Source of the DNA: Amycolatopsis sp. GM8 | Lineage (GTDB): Bacteria > Actinomycetota > Actinomycetes > Mycobacteriales > Pseudonocardiaceae | Direction of reading: 5' to 3' | DNA: 64,000 bases | Assembly (NCBI RefSeq): GCF_021653975.1 | Contig: NZ_JAJKFK010000001.1 | Coordinates: 960,863 to 1,024,862, forward strand | Shown: one piece after another, positions 41,941 to 53,062 of the stretch | How the letters are laid out: every line of letters begins with the position of its first letter | How positions within the stretch are numbered: position 1 is the first letter of the stretch | Made by a program: the position numbers and the translations under genes | Notes under the pieces: generated by a model | Database searches by the model: none | The model's input: only the letters and a program-made list of their open reading frames with translations | Told to the model about the DNA's origin: nothing

Positions 41941-42618
41941 GAGGAAGGCGCGGAGGAGGGACGCCGTGCCGTCCAGGTGTTCGGCCATGGCGGCGCGGGC
42001 GGCGGGCGGGTCACCGTCGAGGATGGCGGCGACGACAACGCGGTGCTGGGCGTTGGAGTGGTCCAGATTCGGCTCCAGCAAAGGGATTTCGTCCAGCAGG
42101 CGGTTGACGCGCATGCGTGCGTCGGCGACCGCCGAGGTCAGTGAAGCCGAGCCGGTTGCTTCCGCGATTGCCAGGTGCAGGCGCGAGTCCCGCCGCCGGT
42201 AGTCGCTCAGGTCCGCTGCCGACGCCTCCGCCAGCGTCGCCATCAGGTGGTCCCGGGCCGAAAGCCGCGTCGCGGCCAGCTCCGCCGCACCCGTCTCCAG
42301 CACGTACCGCAGGCTCAGCGTGTCCTCCAGCTCCGGCCGCGGTCCCGAAACCGGCGCCGGCAGCGGTTCCCGCACGAAGGACCCGCCGTAACGTCCGCGC
42401 CGCGATTCGACATACCCGGCGTCGGACAGGGCGTGCAGCGCTTCCCGCAGTGTCACGCGGCTCACGCCGAGACGCTCGGCCAGCTCCCGTTCCGGCGGGA
42501 GCCGCTCCCCCGCGCCCACGACGCCCAGCCGGATCGACTGCAGCAGCCGCTCGACCGTCTCCTCGAAGGCGTTGCCCGCGCGGACCGGCCGGAACAGTGC
42601 TTCGTCGGCGCCTGCCAT
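41935..42618 (-). CDS. FadR/GntR-family regulator (FCD domain)
   Basis: A 227-aa regulator. The winged HTH is ETVERLLQSIRLGVVGAGER, LPPERELAERLGVSRVTLRE and ALHALSDAGYVESRRGRYGG. The C-terminal FCD ligand domain has the Asp/His metal-site context RRDSRLHLAIAEATGS and HSNAQHRVVVAAI. It follows gcvT by 38 bp on the same strand, so it may be cotranscribed with the glycine cleavage genes and respond to a related carboxylate; this is inference. Its stop codon lies in the last unit of repeat array B. Confidence 0.9.
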   Translation of the reverse strand: MAGADEALFRPVRAGNAFEETVERLLQSIRLGVVGAGERLPPERELAERLGVSRVTLREALHALSDAGYVESRRGRYGGSFVREPLPAPVSGPRPELEDTLSLRYVLETGAAELAATRLSARDHLMATLAEASAADLSDYRRRDSRLHLAIAEATGSASLTSAVADARMRVNRLLDEIPLLEPNLDHSNAQHRVVVAAILDGDPPAARAAMAEHLDGTASLLRAFLS

Positions 42619-42656
42619 CTCAGCATTCGATCACGTTGACGTGGCTGACAGCCAGT

Positions 42657-43733
42657 TCAGGTGCGCTTGTAGAAGGGGGTGGCGACGACTTCGACCGGTT
42701 CGATCCGGCCGCGGATGTCGACCGACAGGCTCGTGCCCGGTTCGCTCAATTCCGTTGCCACGTAAGCGAGAGCGATCGGATGGCCGAGCGTCGGCGACAG
42801 CGCCCCGCTCGTCACCTCGCCGATCTCGCGCGCCCCGTCGAGCACCTTGTACCCGTGGCGCGGGGCGCGACGGCCCTCACCGCGAAGGCCCACCAGCACC
42901 TGGGACGGTTCCCGGCGGCCTTCGAGCGCGGCCTTGCCCACGAACTCCGGCTTCTCGAACTTCACGACCCGGCCGAGCCCGGCTTCGAACGGTGTCAGCG
43001 CACTGGTCAACTCGTTGCCGTACAACGGCATGCCGGCTTCGAGCCGAAGCGTGTCCCGGCAGGCGAGACCGGCCGGCAGCAGCCCGTGCGGCTCACCGGC
43101 CGCGGCGAGCACGTGCCAGACGTCGACGGCCTCGCCGGCGGGCACGTACAGCTCGAACCCGTCCTCGCCGGTGTAGCCGGTGCGGGCGAGCAGCACGTCA
43201 TGACCGCGAACGTGGGCCTGCATGCTCGCGTAGTACTTGAGACCACTCACGTCCACATCGGACACCGAGCCGACGATCGCCGCCGAGTTCGGGCCCTGCA
43301 CGGCGATCAGCGCGGTATCGGCCGAACGGTCCTCGACCGTCACGTCGAACTTCTCCGCGCGCGACTTCAGTTCCGCGGCCACGAGCGCCGCGTTCCCGGC
43401 GTTGGCCACGACGAGGAACTTCTCGTCGGCGAGCCGGTAGACCACGAGATCGTCGAGCACGCCGCCGTCTTCGGCGCAGATCATCGTGTACCGGGCGCGG
43501 CCCGGCTTGACCGCGGACAGGGTACCGACCATCGCGTGGTCGAGCGCGTCCCCGGCCTGTGGCCCGGTCAGCTCGATCTCGCCCATGTGCGACAGGTCGA
43601 ACAGGCCGGCGGCCTGGCGCACGGCGCGGTGCTCGGCGAGTTCGCTGGAATACCGCACCGGCATCTCCCAACCGGCGAAGTCGGTGAACAGCGCATTGAG
43701 TCCTTTGTGGACACCATAGAGCGCGGTGTGCAT
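42657..43733 (-). CDS. gcvT: Aminomethyltransferase, glycine cleavage T protein
   Basis: A 358-aa folate enzyme of the glycine cleavage system. It transfers the aminomethyl carbon from the H protein to tetrahydrofolate, releasing ammonia. Typical segments are FTDFAGWEMPVRYSS, RQAAGLFDLSHMGEIEL, LVVANAGNAALV, ARTGYTGEDGFELYVP and EVTSGALSPTLGHPIALAYV. The catalytic Asp is in the RYTMICAEDGGVLDDL region near residue 96. The gene begins one base after the gcvP stop, so the two are cotranscribed under the upstream glycine riboswitch. gcvH is not present nearby, which is unusual but not unique. Confidence 0.95.
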   Translation of the reverse strand: MHTALYGVHKGLNALFTDFAGWEMPVRYSSELAEHRAVRQAAGLFDLSHMGEIELTGPQAGDALDHAMVGTLSAVKPGRARYTMICAEDGGVLDDLVVYRLADEKFLVVANAGNAALVAAELKSRAEKFDVTVEDRSADTALIAVQGPNSAAIVGSVSDVDVSGLKYYASMQAHVRGHDVLLARTGYTGEDGFELYVPAGEAVDVWHVLAAAGEPHGLLPAGLACRDTLRLEAGMPLYGNELTSALTPFEAGLGRVVKFEKPEFVGKAALEGRREPSQVLVGLRGEGRRAPRHGYKVLDGAREIGEVTSGALSPTLGHPIALAYVATELSEPGTSLSVDIRGRIEPVEVVATPFYKRT

Positions 43734-43734
43734 G

Positions 43735-46551
<2,817 letters not shown>

Positions 46552-46589
46552 CGGGAGCTCCTCCATCAGCGGCTGCGGGAACTCCCCCT

Positions 46590-46766
46590 CTGTCATCGGC
46601 ACCTGAGAGTTTCACCGCCGGAGCGGCTTTCACCTTGGGTGAGACGCGGTTTCGCGCCTGCTTTCCAGAGTGGCCTGGCCCGAGCGGTAACTGGTACCTG
46701 AGAGATTGGCGGGGATGTTGCTCCTTCGGTGCCCCGTGTGCACGGGGGCTCTCCCGCTCCGGCTCA
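46590..46766 (-). promoter_or_regulatory. Tandem glycine riboswitch before gcvP
   Basis: Read on the minus strand, the leader holds two glycine aptamers in series. The first begins CGGGAGAGCCCC, with ACCGAAGGAGCAA and CCGCCAATCTCTCAGG. The second has CCACTCTGGAAAGC, CACCCAAGGTGAAAGC and GGTGAAACTCTCAGG. These are the conserved blocks of the Rfam gcvT class. It ends about 40 nt before the gcvP start. Glycine binding should switch on the gcvPT operon. Confidence 0.93.
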
Positions 46767-46795
46767 TGACGGCCCATGTTCAGTTGTCCGGTCAG

Positions 46796-46801
46796 TCTAT
46801 A
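46796..46801 (-). promoter_or_regulatory. Putative -10 element of the gcvPT transcript
   Basis: TATAGA on the minus strand lies about 30 nt upstream of the first riboswitch aptamer, a suitable distance for the transcription start. A recognisable -35 is weak (TCACTG about 18 nt before). The nearby gene end leaves this as the likely promoter. Confidence 0.4.
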
Positions 46802-46838
46802 GCGCCGCTAGCCCGGCGCGCAGTGACACACGCCGCCG

Positions 46839-47603
46839 TTATAGCGGTGTCACGTACGCGCCGCTGATCCCACCGTCCACCAGGAACTGGGACGCGGTGA
46901 TGAACGACGCGTCGTCACTGGCCAGAAAGGCCACCGCGGCGGCGATTTCCGTCGGCTCGGCGAAGCGGCCCATCGGCACGTGGACCAGCCGCCGCGCCGC
47001 GCGCTCGGGGTCCTTCGCGAACAGTTCCCGGAGCAGCGGGGTGTTGACCGGGCCCGGGCACAGCGCGTTGACCCGGATCCCTTCCCGCGCGAACTGCACG
47101 CCCAGCTCACGCGTCATCGACAGCACGCCGCCCTTGGACGCGGTGTACGAGATCTGCGAGGTCGCGGCGCCCAGCACGGCGACGAACGAGGCGGTGTTGA
47201 CGATCGAGCCCTTGCCCTGCCGCAGCATGTGCGGGATCGCGTACTTGCAGCACAGGTAGACCGAGGTCAGGTTGACCTCCTGCACCTTCTTCCACGCTTC
47301 GAGTCCCGTGGTGAGGATCGAGTCGTCTTCGGGTGGGGAGATGCCGGCGTTGTTGAACGCGACGTCGACCGAGCCGAACCTGTCCACAGTGGTCTGGAAA
47401 AGCGCCTCCACCTGGGATTCACTGGTGACGTCCGTTGCGACGAACTCGCCTTCGACCTCGTCGGCCGCCGCTTTGCCGGCGCCCTCGTCGACGTCGGCGA
47501 TGACGACCTTCGCGCCCTCGCTCGCCAGGCGCCGGGCCGTCGCCAGGCCGATCCCGCTCCCGCCGCCGGTGATGACGACGACGCGTCCCTCGAACCGCTG
47601 CAT
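46839..47603 (-). CDS. SDR-family oxidoreductase in amine-catabolic operon
   Basis: A 254-aa classical short-chain dehydrogenase. The cofactor motif is TGGGSGIG at residues 12-19 with IADVDEG after strand two, where Asp favours NAD. NNAG is near 85, the Ser is in NTASFVA near 138 and the Tyr/Lys pair is YTASKGG near 152. The start has AGGAATAG close upstream and lies 2 bp after the aldehyde dehydrogenase stop, so it is the last gene of the glutamine-synthetase-like operon. Its substrate is probably an alcohol or semialdehyde of that pathway, which is inference. Confidence 0.9.
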   Translation of the reverse strand: MQRFEGRVVVITGGGSGIGLATARRLASEGAKVVIADVDEGAGKAAADEVEGEFVATDVTSESQVEALFQTTVDRFGSVDVAFNNAGISPPEDDSILTTGLEAWKKVQEVNLTSVYLCCKYAIPHMLRQGKGSIVNTASFVAVLGAATSQISYTASKGGVLSMTRELGVQFAREGIRVNALCPGPVNTPLLRELFAKDPERAARRLVHVPMGRFAEPTEIAAAVAFLASDDASFITASQFLVDGGISGAYVTPL

Positions 47604-47605
47604 GT

Positions 47606-48961
47606 CTATTCCTCCGTGCTGATGAAGACGTTCTTGAGCTCGGTGAAGGACTCCAGCGCGTCCGGGCCGAGCTCCCGGCCGAGTCCGGACTGCTTGTACC
47701 CGCCGAACGGCGTCGAATACCGGACGGACGAGTGCGAGTTGACCGACAGGTTCCCCGCTTCGACCGCTCGCGACACCCGGAGCGCACGTCCAACGTTGGA
47801 TGTCCAGATCGACCCGGACAGCCCGTACTCGGTGTCGTTCGCGAGCCGGACCGCGTCGGCCTCGTCGGTGAACGGCACAACAGCCACCACCGGGCCGAAG
47901 ATCTCCTCCGTGACCAGCGGGTCCGTGAGCGAGGCCGGGGTGACCACGGTCGGCGGGAACCAGAAGCCCGGCCCCTCGGGCGCGCTGCCGCGGAACGCGA
48001 TCGGCGCGTCGTCGGGGAGGTAGGACGTCACACGTTGTTTGTGCTGTGCGGAGATCAACGGTCCCATCTCGGTGCCCTCGGCCGCCGGGTCGCCGACCAC
48101 GACCCCCTTGACCGCCGGTTCGAGCAGCTCCATGAACTTGTCGTAGACCGGCGCCTGCACCAGGATTCGCGACCGGGCGCAGCAGTCCTGGCCGGCGTTG
48201 TCGAACACGCCGTAGGGCGCGGTGGCGGCGGCCTTCTCCAGGTCGGCGTCGGCGAAGACGATGTTCGCGCTCTTGCCGCCGAGTTCCAACGTCGTACGTT
48301 TGACCTGCTCGGCGCAGCCCGCCATGATCCGCTTGCCGACCGCGGTCGAGCCGGTGAACACGACCTTCCGCACGGCCGGATGCGTCACGAACCGCTGCCC
48401 GACGACCGGGCCGGCGCCGGGCAGCACCTGGAACACGTCCTCGGGGATGCCGGATTCGCGCGCCAGTTCGGCGAGGCGGAGCGCGGTGAGCGGGGTCAAC
48501 TCGGCCGGTTTGAGCACGACGGTGTTCCCGGCGGCCAGCGCGGGCGCGAAGCCCCAGCCCGCGATCGGCATCGGGAAGTTCCACGGGACGATGATCCCGA
48601 CGACACCGAGCGGCTCGTAGAACGTCATATCTACCCCACCGGCCACCGGGATCTGCTTACCGTGCAAGCGTTCCGGGGCCGCGGCGTAGAAGTGCAGGAC
48701 GTCTCGGACGTTCCCGGCCTCCCAGCGGGCGTTGCCGATCGTGTGGCCAGAGTTGACCACTTCCAGCCGCGCCAGGTTCTCGACGTCGGCGTCGACCGCG
48801 TCGGCGAACCGCCGCAGCAGCCGGGCCCGGTCGCCCGGCGCGACGGCCCGCCACGCCGGGAAGGCGACCTGCGCCCGGGCGATCGCCGCGTCGGTCTCCT
48901 CCAGCGACGTCAGCTCGACCGAGCGGACGACCTCTTCGGTCGCCGGGTTGATCACGTCCAT
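47606..48961 (-). CDS. Aldehyde dehydrogenase family protein (PuuC-like)
   Basis: A 451-aa NAD(P)-dependent aldehyde dehydrogenase. Conserved segments are VGIIVPWNFPMPIAGWGFAPAL, KPAELTPLTALRL, FTGSTAVGKRIM, LELGGKSANIVFADAD (catalytic Glu in ELGG) and FDNAGQDCCARSRILVQ, where the catalytic Cys is one of the CC pair. The frame is open upstream for another 119 residues of non-family sequence antisense to PuuD; the ATG used is preceded by GGAGGCGGC. It overlaps the PuuD-like gene by 10 bp. It likely oxidises a gamma-glutamyl-amino aldehyde or related aldehyde from amine breakdown. Confidence 0.92.
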   Translation of the reverse strand: MDVINPATEEVVRSVELTSLEETDAAIARAQVAFPAWRAVAPGDRARLLRRFADAVDADVENLARLEVVNSGHTIGNARWEAGNVRDVLHFYAAAPERLHGKQIPVAGGVDMTFYEPLGVVGIIVPWNFPMPIAGWGFAPALAAGNTVVLKPAELTPLTALRLAELARESGIPEDVFQVLPGAGPVVGQRFVTHPAVRKVVFTGSTAVGKRIMAGCAEQVKRTTLELGGKSANIVFADADLEKAAATAPYGVFDNAGQDCCARSRILVQAPVYDKFMELLEPAVKGVVVGDPAAEGTEMGPLISAQHKQRVTSYLPDDAPIAFRGSAPEGPGFWFPPTVVTPASLTDPLVTEEIFGPVVAVVPFTDEADAVRLANDTEYGLSGSIWTSNVGRALRVSRAVEAGNLSVNSHSSVRYSTPFGGYKQSGLGRELGPDALESFTELKNVFISTEE

Positions 48962-49656
48962 GCCGCCTCCACCAGTGCCGCGAACAGCCTCACGTCTTCG
49001 ATGTCCTGCTCGGGATGCCACTGCACGCCCAGCACGAACCGGTCGCCCGGCGCCTCGACGGCTTCGACGGTGCCGTCCGCCGCCCAGCCGACGGCCGTGA
49101 GACCCGCGCCCAGCGCATCGACCGCCTGGTGGTGGTAGCACTGCGCTTTCGCTTCCGCGCCAAGGATTTTCGCCGCGCGGCTGCCGGGCGCGAGGGTGAT
49201 CCGCTGGTGCCCGTACACCGCGGGCGAGGGCTGGTGCTCGTCGTGCCGCAGCAGCTCGGGCAGGTGCTGGGTGAGCGTCCCGCCGTAGGCCACATTGAGC
49301 ACCTGCATCCCGCGGCACACGCCGAGCACCGGCAAACCGCGCTCGGCGGCGGCCCGGACGGCGGCGAACTCGAACCCGTCCCGCTCGGGGCGCGACACCG
49401 TCTTCTCGTGCGGCTCCCGCCCATAACGCTCCGGGCCGACGTCGGCGCCACCGGCGATCACCAGGCCATCCAGCGCGGCCAACGCCGACATGTCCTCGCC
49501 GACAGCCGGCAGCAGCACCGGCGCCCCACCAGCCTTCACCACACCATCCACATAGGACCGAGGCACCAGCGCGGCCGCGGTGTCCCAGACACCCCAGCGA
49601 GCACGTTCGACGTAGGACGTTATACCAATGACCGGCCTAGAGCCGTTCGAACCCAC
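48952..49656 (-). CDS. Gamma-glutamyl-GABA hydrolase-like class I amidotransferase (PuuD-like)
   Basis: A 234-aa peptidase C26-type protein that hydrolyses a gamma-glutamyl amide to release glutamate. The start region RPVIGITSYVERARWG is typical of PuuD. The catalytic Cys is in PVLGVCRGMQVLNVAYGG near residue 107, and the His/Glu pair is in FVLGVQWHPEQD near 215. A GTG inside the last codons of the upstream synthetase gene is taken as the start, with translation probably coupled; a longer start (49686) adds ten unrelated residues. It sits between the synthetase and the aldehyde dehydrogenase, as in Puu-type pathways. Confidence 0.88.
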   Translation of the reverse strand: MGSNGSRPVIGITSYVERARWGVWDTAAALVPRSYVDGVVKAGGAPVLLPAVGEDMSALAALDGLVIAGGADVGPERYGREPHEKTVSRPERDGFEFAAVRAAAERGLPVLGVCRGMQVLNVAYGGTLTQHLPELLRHDEHQPSPAVYGHQRITLAPGSRAAKILGAEAKAQCYHHQAVDALGAGLTAVGWAADGTVEAVEAPGDRFVLGVQWHPEQDIEDVRLFAALVEAAWT

Positions 49657-51001
49657 GCACACGCTCCCAGTCGGTGACGGCGGCATCGAACGCGGTCAGC
49701 TCGACGCGGGCCGCGTTGAGATAGTGCTCGACGACGTCGTCGCCGAACGCCGTGCGGGCGATCTTGCTCTCCGCCAGCAACTGTGCGGCGTCGCGCAGGG
49801 TGGCGGGCACGTTCGGCCTGCCCGAGTCGTAGGCGTTGCCGATGAACTCCGGCTCCAGCGGCAACTCGTTCTCGATTCCGTGCAGGCCGGCCGCGACGAG
49901 CGCCGCGACCGCGAGGTACGGGTTCACGTCCCCGCCGGGCACCCGGTTCTCCACCCGCAGCGACGGCCCGTGCCCCACGACGCGCAGCGCGCACGTCCGG
50001 TTGTCCATGCCCCACGCGACCGCGGTCGGCGCGAAACTGCCGGGCACGTAACGCTTGTAGGAGTTGATGTTCGGCGCGAAGAAGTACGTCAGCTCGCGCA
50101 GGCAGGCGAGCTGGCCGGCGAGGAAATGCTCCATGAGCTTCGAGAACCCGCCCGGCCCGTCGCCCGCGAGCACCGGATCACCGTCGGCCGAGCGCAGGCT
50201 GATATGGATGTGACAGGAGTTGCCCTCGCGCTCGTTGTACTTCGCCATGAAGGTCAGGCTCTTGCCCTCCTGCGCGGCGATCTCCTTGGCGCCCGTCTTG
50301 TAGATACCGTGGTTGTCGCATGTGGACAGTGCGTCGGTGTAGCGGAACGCGATCTCGTGCTGACCCGGATTGCACTCGCCCTTCGCGGACTCGACGTACA
50401 TCCCGGCGGCGCCCATCTCGTTGCGGATACGCCGCAGCAACGGTTCCAGCCGCCCGGTGCCGAGCAGTGAATAGTCCACATTGTACTGATTGGCCGGGGT
50501 CAGCTCGCGATAGCCGCGCTGCCAGGCCTGCTCGTAACCGTCGTCGAAGACGATGAACTCCAGTTCCGTGCCGACATACGCGGTGAGCCCACGCTCGGCG
50601 AGCCGGGACAACTGCCGCTTGAGCACCTGCCGCGGGGAAGCGGGGACATCGCCACCCTGCACCCACTCGATGTCCGCGAGCACCAGCGCCGTGCCCTCAT
50701 GCCACGGGACCCGCCGTAGCGTCGAAAAGTCCGGCCGCAGCACGAAATCCCCGTACCCGCGCGCCCACGACGACATCTCGTAGCCGTCCACAGTGTTCAT
50801 GTCGACGTCCACGGCCAGCAGGTAGTTGCACGCCTCCGTCGCGTGCGGGACGACCTCGTTGAGGAAGTATTCGGCGGCGCAGCGCTTGCCCTGCAGGCGC
50901 CCCTGCATGTCGGTCATCGCGACGAGAACGGTGTCGATCACGCCCTCGTCGACGAGCTCACGCAAACGGTCCACGGTGAGCATGCCCCTGGCACTGTTCA
51001 T
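49637..51001 (-). CDS. Glutamine synthetase-family gamma-glutamylamine ligase (PuuA/GlnA3/GlnA4-like)
   Basis: A 454-aa GS-fold ligase. Conserved catalytic segments are AYVGTELEFIVFDD, GECNPGQHEIAFRYTDAL, EGNSCHIHISLRS, PNINSYKRYVPGSFAPTAVAW and RVENRVPGGDVNPYLAVAA. The Asn/Tyr residues that bind ammonium in true glutamine synthetase are not conserved as a set, and the operon has PuuD- and PuuC-like genes, so the substrate is probably an amine such as putrescine, another polyamine or ethanolamine. ATG 51001 follows AAGGGTG. The gene leads a four-gene operon and is divergent from an amidohydrolase-fold gene. Confidence 0.9.
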   Translation of the reverse strand: MNSARGMLTVDRLRELVDEGVIDTVLVAMTDMQGRLQGKRCAAEYFLNEVVPHATEACNYLLAVDVDMNTVDGYEMSSWARGYGDFVLRPDFSTLRRVPWHEGTALVLADIEWVQGGDVPASPRQVLKRQLSRLAERGLTAYVGTELEFIVFDDGYEQAWQRGYRELTPANQYNVDYSLLGTGRLEPLLRRIRNEMGAAGMYVESAKGECNPGQHEIAFRYTDALSTCDNHGIYKTGAKEIAAQEGKSLTFMAKYNEREGNSCHIHISLRSADGDPVLAGDGPGGFSKLMEHFLAGQLACLRELTYFFAPNINSYKRYVPGSFAPTAVAWGMDNRTCALRVVGHGPSLRVENRVPGGDVNPYLAVAALVAAGLHGIENELPLEPEFIGNAYDSGRPNVPATLRDAAQLLAESKIARTAFGDDVVEHYLNAARVELTAFDAAVTDWERVRGFERL

Positions 51002-51090
51002 CCGCACACCCTTCCGTGGCGCGACCTGCCCCGTCAAAGGGCCACTATTGATCCATTGAGCTCGGCTGTCAACACGGCGAAGATGAACAC

Positions 51091-51909
51091 GTGCCTGACG
51101 AGATCATCGATGTCTGGATGCAGCAACCCAACGAGCGGTTCATGACCCAGCCGTGGCTGGAGTCGTTGCTGCGCTGGACGGACATGGAACGCGTCACGCC
51201 GCCGCTGCCCGCGACGCTCGGCGCGATGGACCAGGCCGGGGTCCGGGTGGGCCTGCTCGCGGCGTGGCACGGCCCGCACGGGGTGCTGATCTCCAACGAC
51301 GAGGTCGCCGAAGTGGTCGGCAAGCATCCGGACCGGTTCGCCGGGGTCGCGACCGTCGATCTGACCGATCCTGTCGGCGCCGTGCGCGAGATCCGGCGCT
51401 GTGTGCGGGAACTCGGGTTCGTCGCGGTGCGCGTCGTGCCGTGGCTGTGGAACCTGCCGCCGAACGACCGCCGCTACTACCCGGTGTACGTCGCGTGCGT
51501 CGAGGAGGACGTGCCGTTCTGCACGCAGATCGGGCACACCGGACCGCTGTGCCCGTCCGAACCGGGGCGGCCGATCCCGTACCTCGACGAGGTGCTGCTG
51601 GACTTCCCGCAGCTGGTCGTCGTCGGCGGGCACGTCGGGTTCCCGTGGATGGCGGAAGTCCTTTCCCTGGCCCGGAAATACCCGAACTTCTACGTGGACA
51701 CCTCGGCGTACGCACTGCACCGGCTGCCGCCGGAGCTGGTCGAGTTCATGCGCGGCCGCGGCCGGACGCGCGTGCTGTTCGGCAGCAACTACCCGATGGT
51801 CACGCCCGCGCAATGCCTCAACCGGCTGGACGACCTCGGGCTCGGCGCGGAGGCGAGAGAACTGTTCCTCGGCGGCAACGCCCGGCGCGTCTTTTCTCTG
51901 CCTGTCTAG
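51091..51909 (+). CDS. Amidohydrolase-2 (ACMSD-like) fold protein with altered metal ligands
   Basis: A 272-aa TIM-barrel protein of the amidohydrolase-2 family, which contains decarboxylases such as ACMSD. The barrel strands FAGVATVDL, GFVAVRVVP, FCTQIGHTGP, LVVVGGHVGFPW and RVLFGSNYPM are clear, including the histidines after strands 5 and 6. The N-terminal metal motif HxH is replaced by DVWMQQ, and the strand-8 Asp of GSDYP is Asn. Metal binding may therefore differ or be lost. The GTG start has no strong ribosome site. It is divergent from the gamma-glutamylamine ligase gene and may belong to the same pathway. Confidence 0.85.
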   Translation: MPDEIIDVWMQQPNERFMTQPWLESLLRWTDMERVTPPLPATLGAMDQAGVRVGLLAAWHGPHGVLISNDEVAEVVGKHPDRFAGVATVDLTDPVGAVREIRRCVRELGFVAVRVVPWLWNLPPNDRRYYPVYVACVEEDVPFCTQIGHTGPLCPSEPGRPIPYLDEVLLDFPQLVVVGGHVGFPWMAEVLSLARKYPNFYVDTSAYALHRLPPELVEFMRGRGRTRVLFGSNYPMVTPAQCLNRLDDLGLGAEARELFLGGNARRVFSLPV

Positions 51910-51943
51910 GGAAGCCCACCACGGCGGCGCCCGCCGAACTCGG

Positions 51944-52990
51944 CTAACTGTCCAGGAGCCGGCGGATCTCCGTCACCGCGGAACGTCCGGCCCGGTTGGC
52001 GCCGATGGTGCTCGCCGACGGGCCGTACCCGACGAGATGCAGCCGCGGTTCGCTGACCACGCGAGTCCCGTCCATCCGGATCCCGCCGCCCTGCCCGCGT
52101 AGATGTAGCGGCGCTAGATGTTCGAGCGCCGCTCGGAAACCGGTCGCCCACAGAATGACGTCCGCACGCTGGGTCGTGCCGTCCGCCCAGACGACGCCGT
52201 GTTCGGTGATGTGCTCGAACATCGGCTTGCGGTCGAGGATCCCGCGCTCGATGCCGCGGCGGACGTCGGGCGTGAGCGCCAGCCCGGTCACGCTCACCAC
52301 GCTGCCCGGCGGGAGTCCGGCCCGCACACGGACGTCGACTTTCGCGACGGACTCGCGGCCGCGGTCGGGTGTGAAGTCGCGGTCGAACCACTCGGGCTCG
52401 CGCCGGGTCACCCATGTCGTACCGCTCGCGACCTCGGCGATCTCGAGCAGCAGCTGCACCCCCGACGCGCCGCCGCCGACCACGATCACGTGCTTGCCGC
52501 GGAACTCCTCGACGCTCTGGAAGTCCGCCGTGTGCAACTGGCGCCCCCGGAACGTCTCCTGGCCCGGGTAGTGCGGCCAGAACGGCCGGTCCCAGGTGCC
52601 GGTGGCGTTGATGACCGCGCGAGCCGACCACGAGTCGGCCGCGCTCTCCACGAGCAGCCGCTCGCCCTCGTCCCGCACGGCCAGCACGTCGACCGGGCGC
52701 AGCACAGGAAGGTCGAAAACCCGTTCGTACCGCCCGAAATACTCCGAGACCACATCCGAGGCGGGACGGCTCAGGTCGGGCGTGCCGAACGCCATCCCGG
52801 GCAGATCGTGGATGCCGTGCACCTTGCCCAGTCGCAGCGACGGCCATCGATACTGCCACGCGCCGCCGGGCCGCTTGCCGTGGTCCAGCACGACGAACCC
52901 GGAACCATTGCGGAATCCTGTCCGCCGCAAGTGATACGCGGCCGACAACCCCGCCTGGCCCGCGCCGATCACCACCACGTCAGTACGCAC
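51944..52990 (-). CDS. Flavin-containing monooxygenase-like oxidoreductase
   Basis: A 348-aa FAD/NAD(P)-binding protein of the CzcO/YUCCA-like group. The FAD motif is VIGAGQAGLSAAYHLRR at residues 7-23, followed by GGAWQYRWPSLRLGK. The NADPH motif is VIVVGGGASGVQLLLEIAE near 168. The family usually adds oxygen to nitrogen or sulfur atoms or performs Baeyer-Villiger reactions. The usual FMO fingerprint FxGxxxHxxx(Y/F) appears as FRGRQLHTADF near 147. It is convergent with the amidohydrolase gene, with a small GC-rich hairpin between them at about 51922-51936. Substrate unknown. Confidence 0.88.
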   Translation of the reverse strand: MRTDVVVIGAGQAGLSAAYHLRRTGFRNGSGFVVLDHGKRPGGAWQYRWPSLRLGKVHGIHDLPGMAFGTPDLSRPASDVVSEYFGRYERVFDLPVLRPVDVLAVRDEGERLLVESAADSWSARAVINATGTWDRPFWPHYPGQETFRGRQLHTADFQSVEEFRGKHVIVVGGGASGVQLLLEIAEVASGTTWVTRREPEWFDRDFTPDRGRESVAKVDVRVRAGLPPGSVVSVTGLALTPDVRRGIERGILDRKPMFEHITEHGVVWADGTTQRADVILWATGFRAALEHLAPLHLRGQGGGIRMDGTRVVSEPRLHLVGYGPSASTIGANRAGRSAVTEIRRLLDS

Positions 52991-53062
52991 GTACCGTTCA
53001 ACGGCCGCGTGAGCGCACTGCTTCCTGCTGTGTCCGGCGACACTTCCGCGCCGTGGCAGCGC

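Noticed and set aside
46839..48584. A 581-aa fusion upstream of the SDR
   Set aside because: The first part is an off-frame reading of the aldehyde dehydrogenase gene. The SDR begins at 47603 with its own ribosome site.
47606..49318. A 570-aa aldehyde dehydrogenase with a long N-terminal extension
   Set aside because: The extra 119 residues are antisense-frame translation of the PuuD-like gene. The family start and a ribosome site are at 48961.
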